A stretch of 6,784 nt of DNA from RUG11690 sp045616665 (GCA_045616665.1 JAZLHE010000035.1:1-6784); one strand, 5' to 3'. Shown: positions 1-6,564, numbered from the stretch's first letter. Made by a program: numbers and translations. The notes: generated by a model from the letters alone, not told the origin.

Positions 1-1621
1 AGTGGAAAGCGGCACCATTGATTTATTCGACGGAAATGCAAATTCATCCGAAGACGTCATCGACTTCTCCAATTCCCTGGAATGGACGTTTGAATTCCCG
101 GAAATTCTGGATGACGAAGGCAAGTTTGTCGGATTCGATGCAGTGATAGGGAACCCGCCGTACGTGCAGTTACAGAGCATGGGCGAAATGAGCAACGTTT
201 ACAGCAAACGTGGTTTTAGCTGCTATAACAAAAGCGCCGATTTGTATTGCTTGTTTGTAGAACGCGTCCATAGCCTTTTGAAGAAGAACGGCTACTTCAG
301 TTTCATTATGCCGAACAAATGGATGCTGGTGGATTACGGCAAGGAACTCCGCAAGTTCATGAGCCAAGTTGCGTTGAAGAAAATTCTCAACTTTGGCGAT
401 ATCCAGTTCTTTGACGATGCGACCATTTACGTTTGCATTTTCGTAGCGCAAAAGTCTGCGGAAAAAACTGCTGTTTCCGCTTGTTCGCTGAATAGCAAAA
501 CTTACCAGGGAAAATTTGAGAAAGAAGTTGGAAAGGCAATCTTTGAATTACCTGCAGAAACTTTCAGCGAGAAGGAATGGAGCATCCGAAATAAACTCCA
601 TGATTCAATTTTGAAGAAAATGAATGTCGGAACTCCGCTGAAAGATATGCCAATTACGATTAATTACGGCTTAAAAACTGGTTATAATGACGCGTTTTTT
701 ATTGATGGCAAAACAAAAGAAAAATTAATTTCTGAAGATGCGAAAAGTGCTGAAATAATAAAGCCGTTATTACGTGGGCGAGATATTGATGCTTGGAAAA
801 CGGAAAAGGATGATCAATATATTTTATTCGTTCCTTGGCATTACCCGTTACATTTGAATCCGAACATTGTCGGGTGTTCCAAAGAGGCGGAAATAGAATT
901 TGAAAAGGAATATCCCGCTGTTTACAAACATCTGCTGAGTTACAAAGAAAAACTCTCAGCACGAAACAAGGCCGAAACAGGCATTCGCTACGAATGGTAT
1001 GCTTTACAGCGTTGGGCTGCTGATTATTATAAAGAATTTGCCAAACCAAAAATCATGTATCCGAATATGACCTCAGTATTCCCGTTTACCTATGACGAAA
1101 CTGGCTCTTTCGGCAACGACAAATCTTTTATCATTACGGAAAAGGACAATTCGCAGAATTTGCCAAAGGGAACGGAAAACGTCATTGCGAGCGAAGCGAA
1201 GCAATCCAGTGCAGAATGTCACCCTGGAGCCGAAGGCGATAGGGCCCACTTACTTAAAGCCCTCCTCGCCATATTCAATTCCAACCTTGTCAAACTCTGG
1301 ATATGGTACAACTGCCCCGAACTCATGGGCGGCACTCGAGAAATCCGTAAAGCCTACTTCGAAAACCTCCGCATCCCCCTAAACAACACGGAACTCCTGC
1401 AACAACTCGCCACCCTCGCCGATGAAATCATCACCGCTAAAAAGCAGGCTTCGTGTCATCCTGAGTGGACCTTGGAGCCGAAGGCGATAGGGGAAGTCGA
1501 AGGATCCAGTGATATAATTCAAAAGCAAATTGCCGACCTCGAAACCCAAGTCAACACCCTCGTCTATCAACTCTACAGCATCACTGATGCCGAAGAAATA
1601 GAAGCTGTGGAGAAGAGGTGA
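1..1621 (+). CDS. Eco57I/type IIG-like adenine-specific DNA methyltransferase, 3' part (5' end outside window)
   Basis: This is the C-terminal part of a restriction-modification protein that transfers a methyl group from S-adenosylmethionine to adenine N6 in a specific DNA site. About 539 residues are visible and the frame is open to the left edge, so the GTG at 2 is probably internal. The sequence shows 'FDAVIGNPPY', with catalytic motif IV NPPY at visible residues 51-54, preceded by a 'WTFEFPEILDDEGKF' segment typical of large Eco57I-type enzymes. A TaqI_C-like recognition domain follows: 'NYGLKTGYNDAFF' near 221-233 and 'KPLLRGRDI' at 254-262. A second recognition segment, 'LLAIFNSNL' to 'MGGTREIRKAYFENLRIPL', starts near 421. 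The C-terminus looks like a coiled helix. Residues about 394-416 and 484-504 are in-frame repeat insertions. The SAM-binding motif I and any nuclease domain would lie upstream, so whether it is a fused RM enzyme or a solitary methylase cannot be seen. The gene ends with TGA 29 bases before the Gabija-like pair on the same strand. Confidence 0.9.
   Translation, partial: VESGTIDLFDGNANSSEDVIDFSNSLEWTFEFPEILDDEGKFVGFDAVIGNPPYVQLQSMGEMSNVYSKRGFSCYNKSADLYCLFVERVHSLLKKNGYFSFIMPNKWMLVDYGKELRKFMSQVALKKILNFGDIQFFDDATIYVCIFVAQKSAEKTAVSACSLNSKTYQGKFEKEVGKAIFELPAETFSEKEWSIRNKLHDSILKKMNVGTPLKDMPITINYGLKTGYNDAFFIDGKTKEKLISEDAKSAEIIKPLLRGRDIDAWKTEKDDQYILFVPWHYPLHLNPNIVGCSKEAEIEFEKEYPAVYKHLLSYKEKLSARNKAETGIRYEWYALQRWAADYYKEFAKPKIMYPNMTSVFPFTYDETGSFGNDKSFIITEKDNSQNLPKGTENVIASEAKQSSAECHPGAEGDRAHLLKALLAIFNSNLVKLWIWYNCPELMGGTREIRKAYFENLRIPLNNTELLQQLATLADEIITAKKQASCHPEWTLEPKAIGEVEGSSDIIQKQIADLETQVNTLVYQLYSITDAEEIEAVEKR
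1181..1209 (+). repeat. Dispersed repeat, 'gcgagcgaagcgaagcaatcc' type, inside the methyltransferase gene
   Basis: The segment begins gtcattgcgagcgaagcg and ends gcaatccag. Its short ends ATTGC (1184-1188) and GCAAT (1201-1205) are complementary, and the middle is a GAGCGAAGCGAAG run. I recall this as an abundant dispersed repeat in Fibrobacter and several other phyla. Here it is read in frame as V-I-A-S-E-A-K-Q-S-S, between the end of the first recognition segment ('SFIITEKDN') and the 'LLKALLAIFNS' segment. In relatives I would expect these two to lie almost side by side. That it is a repeat insertion is inferred from these points. Confidence 0.7.
1217..1244 (+). repeat. Dispersed repeat, 'ggagccgaaggcgataggg' type, copy 1
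   Basis: It starts tgtcaccct and continues into tggagccgaaggcgataggg at 1225-1244. The last 20 bases are identical to 1473-1492. It lies 7 bases after the other repeat, so the two form one composite insertion. It is translated as C-H-P-G-A-E-G-D-R, a different frame from copy 2. Compared with copy 2 it lacks the 'gagtggacct' part and the closing 'ggatcc' end, so it looks shortened. Confidence 0.75.
1454..1509 (+). repeat. Dispersed repeat, 'ggagccgaaggcgataggg' type, copy 2 (fuller length)
   Basis: It starts tgtcatcctgagtggacc, includes the shared 20-base core at 1473-1492 and closes with gaaggatccag. The ends ATCCT and AGGAT are complementary, as in the other repeat type. It is read in frame as C-H-P-E-W-T-L-E-P-K-A-I-G-E-V-E-G-S-S. 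It interrupts the C-terminal helical segment between 'LADEIITAKKQA' and 'IIQKQIADLETQ', which would otherwise look continuous. Confidence 0.75.
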
Positions 1622-1638
1622 AGAATTGTTTGTTAAAT

Positions 1639-1643
1639 AAGGA
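1639..1643 (+). promoter_or_regulatory. Ribosome binding site of the OLD-family gene
   Basis: AAGGA lies 7 bases before the ATG at 1651, in the 29-base gap after the methyltransferase stop codon. It fixes the start at 1651. The gap is too short to hold an obvious promoter of its own, so transcription probably comes from upstream or from within the methyltransferase gene. Confidence 0.7.
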
Positions 1644-1650
1644 CTAAGTT

Positions 1651-3315
1651 ATGTCAAAGATTTATTCATTATCTATAAAAAATTTTCGTGGTATAAAAGA
1701 ATTTAATCATATTTTTAGATCAGAAAACTTTATTGTTTTGATTGGTAGAGGGAACTCTGGCAAAACAACCATTCTTCAAGCAATTAATTTAGTTTTGTCG
1801 CCCACATGGAATGTTGGTTTATCTGATTTAGATTTTTATGATACAGATGTTACACAGCCAATAGAAATTGAAGCTACAATTACAGATTTCCCAAAAGAAC
1901 TTTTGACGGATTCTAAATATGGCTTGTATATACGAAAAATAAAAGACAATCAGATTGTTGATGAGTTTCTTGAAGAAGATAATGATAGTTTTGTTGACGC
2001 ATTGTCTATTAGGTTTAAAGTTGATTCGTCTCTTGAGCCCAAATGGTATGTATTTTGCGGAAGAGATGAATCGGAACCGAAAGAGATTTCGGCAAGTGAT
2101 CGAGCTAAGTTTAATGTTTTTATGGTTGCCGATTATGCGGACAACCAGTTCTCTTTTGGGAGATATTCCCCTTTAAGCTCCTTGATGAAATTGAGTAGTA
2201 CTGATGGTGAATCGGTCGCACAAAAATTACTTGAAATCGTTCGAAAAATTCATGTGCTTACAGCTGAAAATGGAAGTTTTAATGAAGTTGAAGGTATATT
2301 AGAAACTCTAAAAACAGAAAGCTCCCAATTGGGCTTGAGTTTAGAACAATTAAAGACCGCAATAGAGTTTAAAGATAATTCTATATCGGGCAATAGCATT
2401 GCATTACATAATGGCAATATTCCATATAGGCGCAGTGGAAAAGGGTCCAAAAGGTTATTGTCTATAGCTATTCAGAAACAATTGACTCAAGCAGGAGGAA
2501 TTGTTTTAATTGACGAATTAGAACAAGGCTTGGAACCGGATAGAATTATAAATATTACACGATACTTAAAAAGAGGACTTTCTGGGCAAATATTTGTAAC
2601 GACTCATAGCTCGTATACCTTAGTAGAAGCTTCTTATAATAATCTTTTCTTGATGCGTGAAGGGGCGAAGGAACTGGTGTCTTTTTCTGAAAATATGCAG
2701 GCTATATTAAGAACTCAACCGGAAGTTTTTTTCGCAAAAAAAATTATATGCTGTGAAGGGAAAACAGAACAAGGTTTTGTTCGAGGAATTGACGAATATT
2801 TGAAAGCTAATGCTTGTGGCTCTTTATCGGGTTTTGGTGTTCTTCCTATTGATAGTAAAGGTGGTGATAAATTTATAAAAGAAGCTGTAGCACTTAAAGA
2901 ACTTGGTTACGATGTTTATGTTGTTGTTGATAATGATGTTGATGCTATTAGAGCGAAACTTCCTCTTTTAGATGAATTGTCTATTCCTTATACGAAATAT
3001 GAAATAGGAGGATGCTTAGAATCACAAATTATACAAGATGTTTCTTGGGATTGTGTAAAAAAACTGGTTAATTGTAATCTTGAGCGATTTACAGACGATG
3101 TAAAGCGGAATCTTGACGCTTCCAATATCGAATTGGAATATGAAAGTGAATTTAGAAATAAATTTATCAGATTGGCAAAAGAAAAATCTTTATATAAAGA
3201 TATTCCTGGGGGCGAATTTTTAGCTGAACAGGTGCTTCCTGAATTAGCAACTTTGGATGATAATGTTGTTTTGAAGAAGAATGTAAATACTTTGCTTGGC
3301 TGGATAAAAAATTAA
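1651..3315 (+). CDS. gajA: OLD-family ATP-dependent endonuclease, GajA-like (Gabija defence)
   Basis: A 554-residue protein with an ABC/AAA15-type ATPase followed by a TOPRIM nuclease domain. It opens with 'IYSLSIKNFRGIKEF', typical of OLD/RecF ATPases. The Walker A is GRGNSGKTT at 32-40. A signature-like segment, SGKGSKRLLSIA, lies at 262-273, the Walker B IVLIDELE at 284-291, and the switch histidine in 'TTHSS' at 319. TOPRIM follows: EGKTE at 369-373, the acidic cluster DNDVD at 427-431, 'CLESQ' with E457, and K516 as a candidate for the late conserved lysine. In Gabija, GajA is a sequence-specific DNA endonuclease inhibited by nucleotides and freed to cut when phage replication depletes them. 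It assembles as a tetramer that binds GajB. The length is close to that of the Bacillus GajA (about 578 residues). The stop overlaps the helicase start by one base. A8 at 2736-2743 marks the ATPase/TOPRIM boundary. The alternative, another class 2 OLD system, is less likely given the adjacent helicase. Confidence 0.88.
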   Translation: MSKIYSLSIKNFRGIKEFNHIFRSENFIVLIGRGNSGKTTILQAINLVLSPTWNVGLSDLDFYDTDVTQPIEIEATITDFPKELLTDSKYGLYIRKIKDNQIVDEFLEEDNDSFVDALSIRFKVDSSLEPKWYVFCGRDESEPKEISASDRAKFNVFMVADYADNQFSFGRYSPLSSLMKLSSTDGESVAQKLLEIVRKIHVLTAENGSFNEVEGILETLKTESSQLGLSLEQLKTAIEFKDNSISGNSIALHNGNIPYRRSGKGSKRLLSIAIQKQLTQAGGIVLIDELEQGLEPDRIINITRYLKRGLSGQIFVTTHSSYTLVEASYNNLFLMREGAKELVSFSENMQAILRTQPEVFFAKKIICCEGKTEQGFVRGIDEYLKANACGSLSGFGVLPIDSKGGDKFIKEAVALKELGYDVYVVVDNDVDAIRAKLPLLDELSIPYTKYEIGGCLESQIIQDVSWDCVKKLVNCNLERFTDDVKRNLDASNIELEYESEFRNKFIRLAKEKSLYKDIPGGEFLAEQVLPELATLDDNVVLKKNVNTLLGWIKN

Positions 3316-4814
3316 TGTCAGAAACAATTCCTACAGAATTTTTAAAATCAAATAGAGCTTTTCTAATTGCTCCTGCAGGCTATGGAAAGACGTATACAAT
3401 TGTTTCTTGTGTAAAAAGGCTTCTTTGTGAAAAGCCAATATTAATTTTGACTCATACACATGCTGGTGTTGCTGCATTAAAAGCAAAAATGTCCAAACAA
3501 GGTGTTGAAAGAGATAAGTATAAAATCGACACAATATCTAGCTTTATACAACGGTACGTTTTGTCTTTTTTCAAGCAATCAGAAATTGGTCCTCAAGAGG
3601 ATACTGGAAATTATTTCCCAAATGTCCTAGATAAATCTATAATTCTTTTCCAGAAACCAACTATAAAAAGAATTTTTATTGAATCATATTCTCATCTTTT
3701 TGTTGATGAATATCAAGATTGTACCAAAAGACAACATGAATTGATAGAAATTTTTGCAACTTATATTCCAACACATTTGTTCGGAGATCCTCTTCAGGGT
3801 ATTTTTGATTTTGAAGGAAATCCTTCAGTGAAATTTCCGAGTGATTTTGAAAATTTCCAAACTTTTTATTTTTTGACGACGCCTTATCGTTGGACTGTAA
3901 ATGGAAATTCGGTGGCTCTTGGTGAAAAAATTAAGGAATATAGAGAGCTTTTAGAAGAAGGTGATTCTGTACAAATTGAAAGTGATATTGAGTCTAATTT
4001 TGAGGTTGTTTGCCATAATCCAATTACACCTGCAAATGAACAAGTAGTTTTATATAATCAACTTCATGAAAAAATTAAACAGTTGAATACTGAAAGTATA
4101 TTGGTAATAATGCCTTCTTTTTTAGAAGAAAGAAGAATACGAGGTCTGATAAAAGAACGTGCGGATATGTTGCGGCGTTTCGATTTTGAACATCAATTCA
4201 ATCTTGTTGAAGCGATTGATGATAGAGCGTATTACCAGTGTGCTCATAATATTGATGCTTTGATAAATGAGGTCGCCACATCGTCTTTAAGTGCTGACTA
4301 TTTAAAAATAAGAGGACGATTTGAAGAGATTTCTTTTGATAGTCAGTCTCTAAATGTGTGGTTTAATTCTTCGGGTTTGATTTCTAAACGAAATGCTGAT
4401 GAGAAAGTTTTTTCTGATAAATTGAAACTGTGTTGTGATAAATTTTTTCAAGATGCCTGTGCTCGAAGCTTTCAGGAACTTTTATTGTTTTTTTATCAAA
4501 ATAATCGACAGAATATAAAAAGACCTGACTTAGCACGTCAGGTACTTAAAAGTTTGGAGTATGCTGTTGAAAATAATACTTTTGTGTATGAAGCAATGGT
4601 AAAAACGAAGAATCACATTCGCCGTAATGGTAGAAAGATTTATGGAAAATGTTTTGGGACTACATTGCTTACAAAAGGTTTAGAATTTGATGCAGTTATT
4701 CTTCTTTATGCTGACAAGATTGAAGATAAGAGAAATTTCTATGTAGCGATATCAAGGGCTTGTAAGAATTTGGTTGTTTTTACAGAATCAAAACAGTTGA
4801 CTTTTCAGAGGTAG
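3315..4814 (+). CDS. gajB: UvrD/PcrA-like superfamily 1 helicase, GajB-like (Gabija defence)
   Basis: A 499-residue compact SF1 helicase. Visible motifs in order: motif I APAGYGKT at 19-26; motif Ia 'ILTHTHAGVAALKAKM' near 44-59; motif II DEYQD at 131-135; motif III GDPLQGIF at 157-164; a 'TTPYR' motif IV-like segment near 188-192; motif V GTTLLTKGLEFDAV at 448-461; motif VI YVAISRA at 476-482 with its arginine at 481. All catalytic motifs look intact. At this size, close to GajB (about 494 residues) and well below the 700 or so of UvrD, the accessory 1B/2B subdomains must be reduced. In Gabija, GajB is thought to sense DNA ends or unwound DNA, hydrolyse nucleotides and support GajA cutting. 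The ATG overlaps the upstream TAA (TAATG), which implies translational coupling and a fixed protein ratio. Shine-Dalgarno-like sequence is weak, in line with coupling. Codon use is AT-rich, like the gene before it. Confidence 0.88.
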   Translation: MSETIPTEFLKSNRAFLIAPAGYGKTYTIVSCVKRLLCEKPILILTHTHAGVAALKAKMSKQGVERDKYKIDTISSFIQRYVLSFFKQSEIGPQEDTGNYFPNVLDKSIILFQKPTIKRIFIESYSHLFVDEYQDCTKRQHELIEIFATYIPTHLFGDPLQGIFDFEGNPSVKFPSDFENFQTFYFLTTPYRWTVNGNSVALGEKIKEYRELLEEGDSVQIESDIESNFEVVCHNPITPANEQVVLYNQLHEKIKQLNTESILVIMPSFLEERRIRGLIKERADMLRRFDFEHQFNLVEAIDDRAYYQCAHNIDALINEVATSSLSADYLKIRGRFEEISFDSQSLNVWFNSSGLISKRNADEKVFSDKLKLCCDKFFQDACARSFQELLLFFYQNNRQNIKRPDLARQVLKSLEYAVENNTFVYEAMVKTKNHIRRNGRKIYGKCFGTTLLTKGLEFDAVILLYADKIEDKRNFYVAISRACKNLVVFTESKQLTFQR

Positions 4815-4830
4815 CATAAATACGTTTAGG

Positions 4831-4836
4831 TATAAT
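4831..4836 (+). promoter_or_regulatory. Possible -10 promoter element (TATAAT)
   Basis: A perfect TATAAT follows the helicase stop by 16 bases. The nearest good -35-like hexamer, TTGACT at 4797-4802, is 28 bases away, which is too far for a standard sigma-70 promoter. No good hexamer sits at the usual 16-18 bases. It could drive the short ORFs downstream, or be chance in AT-rich DNA. Confidence 0.2.
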
Positions 4837-4839
4837 GTG

Positions 4840-4926
4840 ATGTCAGAAAGTGAACTAATTTTTATTTTAACAACAATGAAAGCTGGTTATAAAAAATTTG
4901 AATGGGAGATGATTATAGCGGTTTAA
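4840..4926 (+). CDS. Possible 28-residue small protein, unrecognised
   Basis: The ORF starts at an ATG 25 bases after the helicase stop. A TTTAGG at 4825-4830 lies 9 bases upstream and could serve as a ribosome binding site. The product begins MSESELIFILTTMKAGYK, continues with KKFEWEMIIAV and ends in TAA. It has hydrophobic and charged patches but no clear membrane segment. I do not recognise it. It could be a third small gene of the defence operon, the remnant of a longer gene, or chance. The start (MSE) resembles that of the helicase (MSETIP), but the similarity is too short to mean much. Confidence 0.25.
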   Translation: MSESELIFILTTMKAGYKKFEWEMIIAV

Positions 4927-5001
4927 AAATTTGAGACAGACAAATTTGATTCCTTAAGTGAAAAAACAAATGCTAAATTCAACATGAAAAAGGAATCAAA
5001 A

Positions 5002-5082
5002 ATGAAAAATAACACATCAAAGCCTGCAAGTAGCAAGGAAAGCATCAACGCCACGTCTCAAAGAACCCGTAGGGTTCTTTGA
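5002..5082 (+). CDS. Possible 26-residue basic peptide ending in a hairpin, unrecognised
   Basis: AAAAAGGA ending at 4994 lies 7 bases before the ATG at 5002, a textbook spacing; an in-frame ATG at 4984 is less well placed. The peptide starts MKNNTSKPASSKESINA and ends SQRTRRVL. It is rich in Ser, Thr, Lys and Arg, has no acidic cluster and probably is disordered. The last eight codons and the TGA form the perfect hairpin at 5058-5082. Past the TGA the same frame stays open to about 5217, antisense to the flippase end, so a broken longer gene cannot be excluded. I do not recognise a family. Confidence 0.25.
   Translation: MKNNTSKPASSKESINATSQRTRRVL
5058..5082. terminator. Perfect 11-bp hairpin, possible transcript end signal between convergent genes
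   Basis: TCAAAGAACCC, a GTA loop, then GGGTTCTTTGA: all 11 pairs match. It sits between two convergent genes, where a bidirectional terminator would be expected. Neither strand has a T tract after the stem (CGAAGAAAAG on +, GACGTGG on -), so it is not a canonical intrinsic terminator. It may instead stabilise 3' ends against exonucleases or be part of a repeat. Confidence 0.45.
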
Positions 5083-5124
5083 CGAAGAAAAGTGGACCCC
5101 TCCGTGCACCAGAAAATTCATTTT

Positions 5125-6564
5125 TTAGTGGACGCTCTTAATTTTTCTAACAAAAACATTAGAATACAAATCACTTTTGAAAACAATTTGCAAAAGGTAA
5201 TACAAAAAAACAGATAGAGGAATTGCAACGGCCAATTGAAGAATATCCGATTCCACATTTTTCTTCACACTGATGCAAATTCCCACAATCATTGCTGATC
5301 CCAAGATAGTCAAGAAAAAATTTTTCTTATTGATGACTAATTTTAATTTTTTACACCCAACATTAAACGACAATACCAAAACAACAATTTCAGAAATTAA
5401 TGTTGTAATTGCGGCACCCAAAATACCCATTTTAGGAATCAACCAAAAATTCAAGCCAATATTTACAATGGCAGATATAACTGTTATGTACAAAAATTGT
5501 TTTTCCTGTCGATTGGGAACGAGTATAGCATTACAGAAATACCCGGAAAAAACGGCAATAAGCAGAGCAATCGACAAAATTTCAAGTGATGAGGCCCCCG
5601 AAGCATATTCCCTTCCGCCTACCAATTGAATTGTTTCATTACCAAACACAAATAGCCCCGTAGCAAAAGGAAGTGTTAGCGAAAACAAATAGTCAAAGAG
5701 ACGCGATGTAAACACATTATATTTATCAATTTGATTAGATCCCAAATAATATACTATTCGAGGTATTGCAACAGCCGTCAAAGCATATATCATACTTTTG
5801 GATAGTATGTATATTTTTGAAGCCAAAGTATATACACCAACATCATAATCATTTTTAAAAATACCAACCATAGTTACATCCAACTGAATGTAAATTGTCG
5901 TCGCAACTTGACCACAAAACAAAATTAAAATCGGAGTCAAATGCTGTTTTAAATTAAACTTGAAAGTAAATCTGATTGGCGCATATTTTCTTGTGTAAAA
6001 CAAGTTTATTATATATCCAAATGCCATTGTAAATGTGTATATACCAGTATAAATAGCATAATCTTCTGATTCCCTAATCAAAACGAAAACCAAAATTACA
6101 CCCACAATCTGAATTATAACATATCGAAGTGTTATATATAAAAAATCTTCATATATAACATTTAAAAAATCTCTACCTAAAATAGTTGCAGGAACGATTA
6201 GGCACATAATATAGATAAGAATATCGTATTCCCTCAATTTAGGGGAAAACAACATCACACCAACAAGTCCCAGAATTGAAACAATTCCAGACACAATGTT
6301 CAACGAGAAAACTTCTGACGTAAATTGAGAAAGAGCTTGACGATTATCTCTTATTCTCGCACCTTCGCGAACGGCATACGTACTAACGCCAAGCATGGCC
6401 GCCAAAATAACATAGCTTATAATAGAATTAGCAAAACTAAACTTTCCAAAATTTTCGGCACCAAGGATTCTTGTCAAATATGGAAAAATCAACAAAGGAA
6501 TAAGAATATGGCAACATCTTTGCACAACATTCAACAATCCATTTATTTTTACTGAGTTCTTCAT
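5125..6564 (-). CDS. Polysaccharide flippase, Wzx/MOP superfamily
   Basis: A 479-residue inner-membrane protein that would flip lipid-linked sugar units across the membrane for O-antigen, capsule or other surface polysaccharide. About 14 hydrophobic segments are visible, roughly at 11-31, 41-61, 86-106, 114-132, 145-163, 170-189, 209-227, 245-267, 290-309, 327-349, 356-376, 380-400, 415-432 and 441-461. The N-terminal 'FPYLTRILGAENFGKFSF' is characteristic of the family, as are 'VGGREYASGASSLEIL' near 315-330, the 'VPNRQEKQF' loop near 349 and 'GILGAAITTLISE' near 380-392. The start is set by AGGA 8 bases upstream of the ATG. The upstream gene stops 10 bases before this start, so the two are cotranscribed. 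The transported sugar cannot be predicted. The gene is AT-rich, as is usual for polysaccharide loci. wzx is a reasonable class name, but I leave the symbol empty because the locus type is unknown. Confidence 0.9.
   Translation of the reverse strand: MKNSVKINGLLNVVQRCCHILIPLLIFPYLTRILGAENFGKFSFANSIISYVILAAMLGVSTYAVREGARIRDNRQALSQFTSEVFSLNIVSGIVSILGLVGVMLFSPKLREYDILIYIMCLIVPATILGRDFLNVIYEDFLYITLRYVIIQIVGVILVFVLIRESEDYAIYTGIYTFTMAFGYIINLFYTRKYAPIRFTFKFNLKQHLTPILILFCGQVATTIYIQLDVTMVGIFKNDYDVGVYTLASKIYILSKSMIYALTAVAIPRIVYYLGSNQIDKYNVFTSRLFDYLFSLTLPFATGLFVFGNETIQLVGGREYASGASSLEILSIALLIAVFSGYFCNAILVPNRQEKQFLYITVISAIVNIGLNFWLIPKMGILGAAITTLISEIVVLVLSFNVGCKKLKLVINKKNFFLTILGSAMIVGICISVKKNVESDILQLAVAIPLSVFLYYLLQIVFKSDLYSNVFVRKIKSVH

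Larger units (their letters stand above)
4815..5124. other. Intergenic region between convergent genes
   Basis: The helicase gene ends from the left and the flippase gene ends from the right. The left two thirds are AT-rich like the defence cassette. Roughly 5010-5110 is richer in G and C, more like the end of the methyltransferase gene. The region contains two very short ORFs, a perfect TATAAT, three copies of AAATTTGA (4894, 4927, 4942) and one strong hairpin. I see no tRNA, terminal inverted repeats or recognisable transposase. Confidence 0.7.

Noticed and set aside
170..451. Minus-strand open frame of 93 codons in the methyltransferase region
   Set aside because: It is antisense to the well-supported motif IV region, has no ribosome binding site that I can see and no recognisable domain.
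1092..1382. Plus-strand 96-codon frame overlapping the methyltransferase
   Set aside because: It lies in another frame over the recognition domain. Its apparent openness comes partly from the repeats, which carry few stops.
1181..1509. The repeats as a small CRISPR array
   Set aside because: The copies are imperfect, unevenly spaced, partly translated in conserved frame context and lack spacer structure.
4894..4949. Three copies of AAATTTGA at 4894, 4927 and 4942 as possible operator or iteron sites
   Set aside because: The spacing is irregular (33 and 15) and the motif is low-complexity in AT-rich DNA, so chance is a good explanation.
5091..5133. AGTGGAC direct repeat at 5091-5097 and 5127-5133 as a target-site duplication
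   Set aside because: Only 7 bases match, the second copy lies inside the flippase stop region, and nothing resembling a mobile element lies between.
5273..5629. Plus-strand 118-codon frame opposite the flippase
   Set aside because: The minus strand encodes a clear multi-helix flippase here. The plus-strand product has no domain logic.
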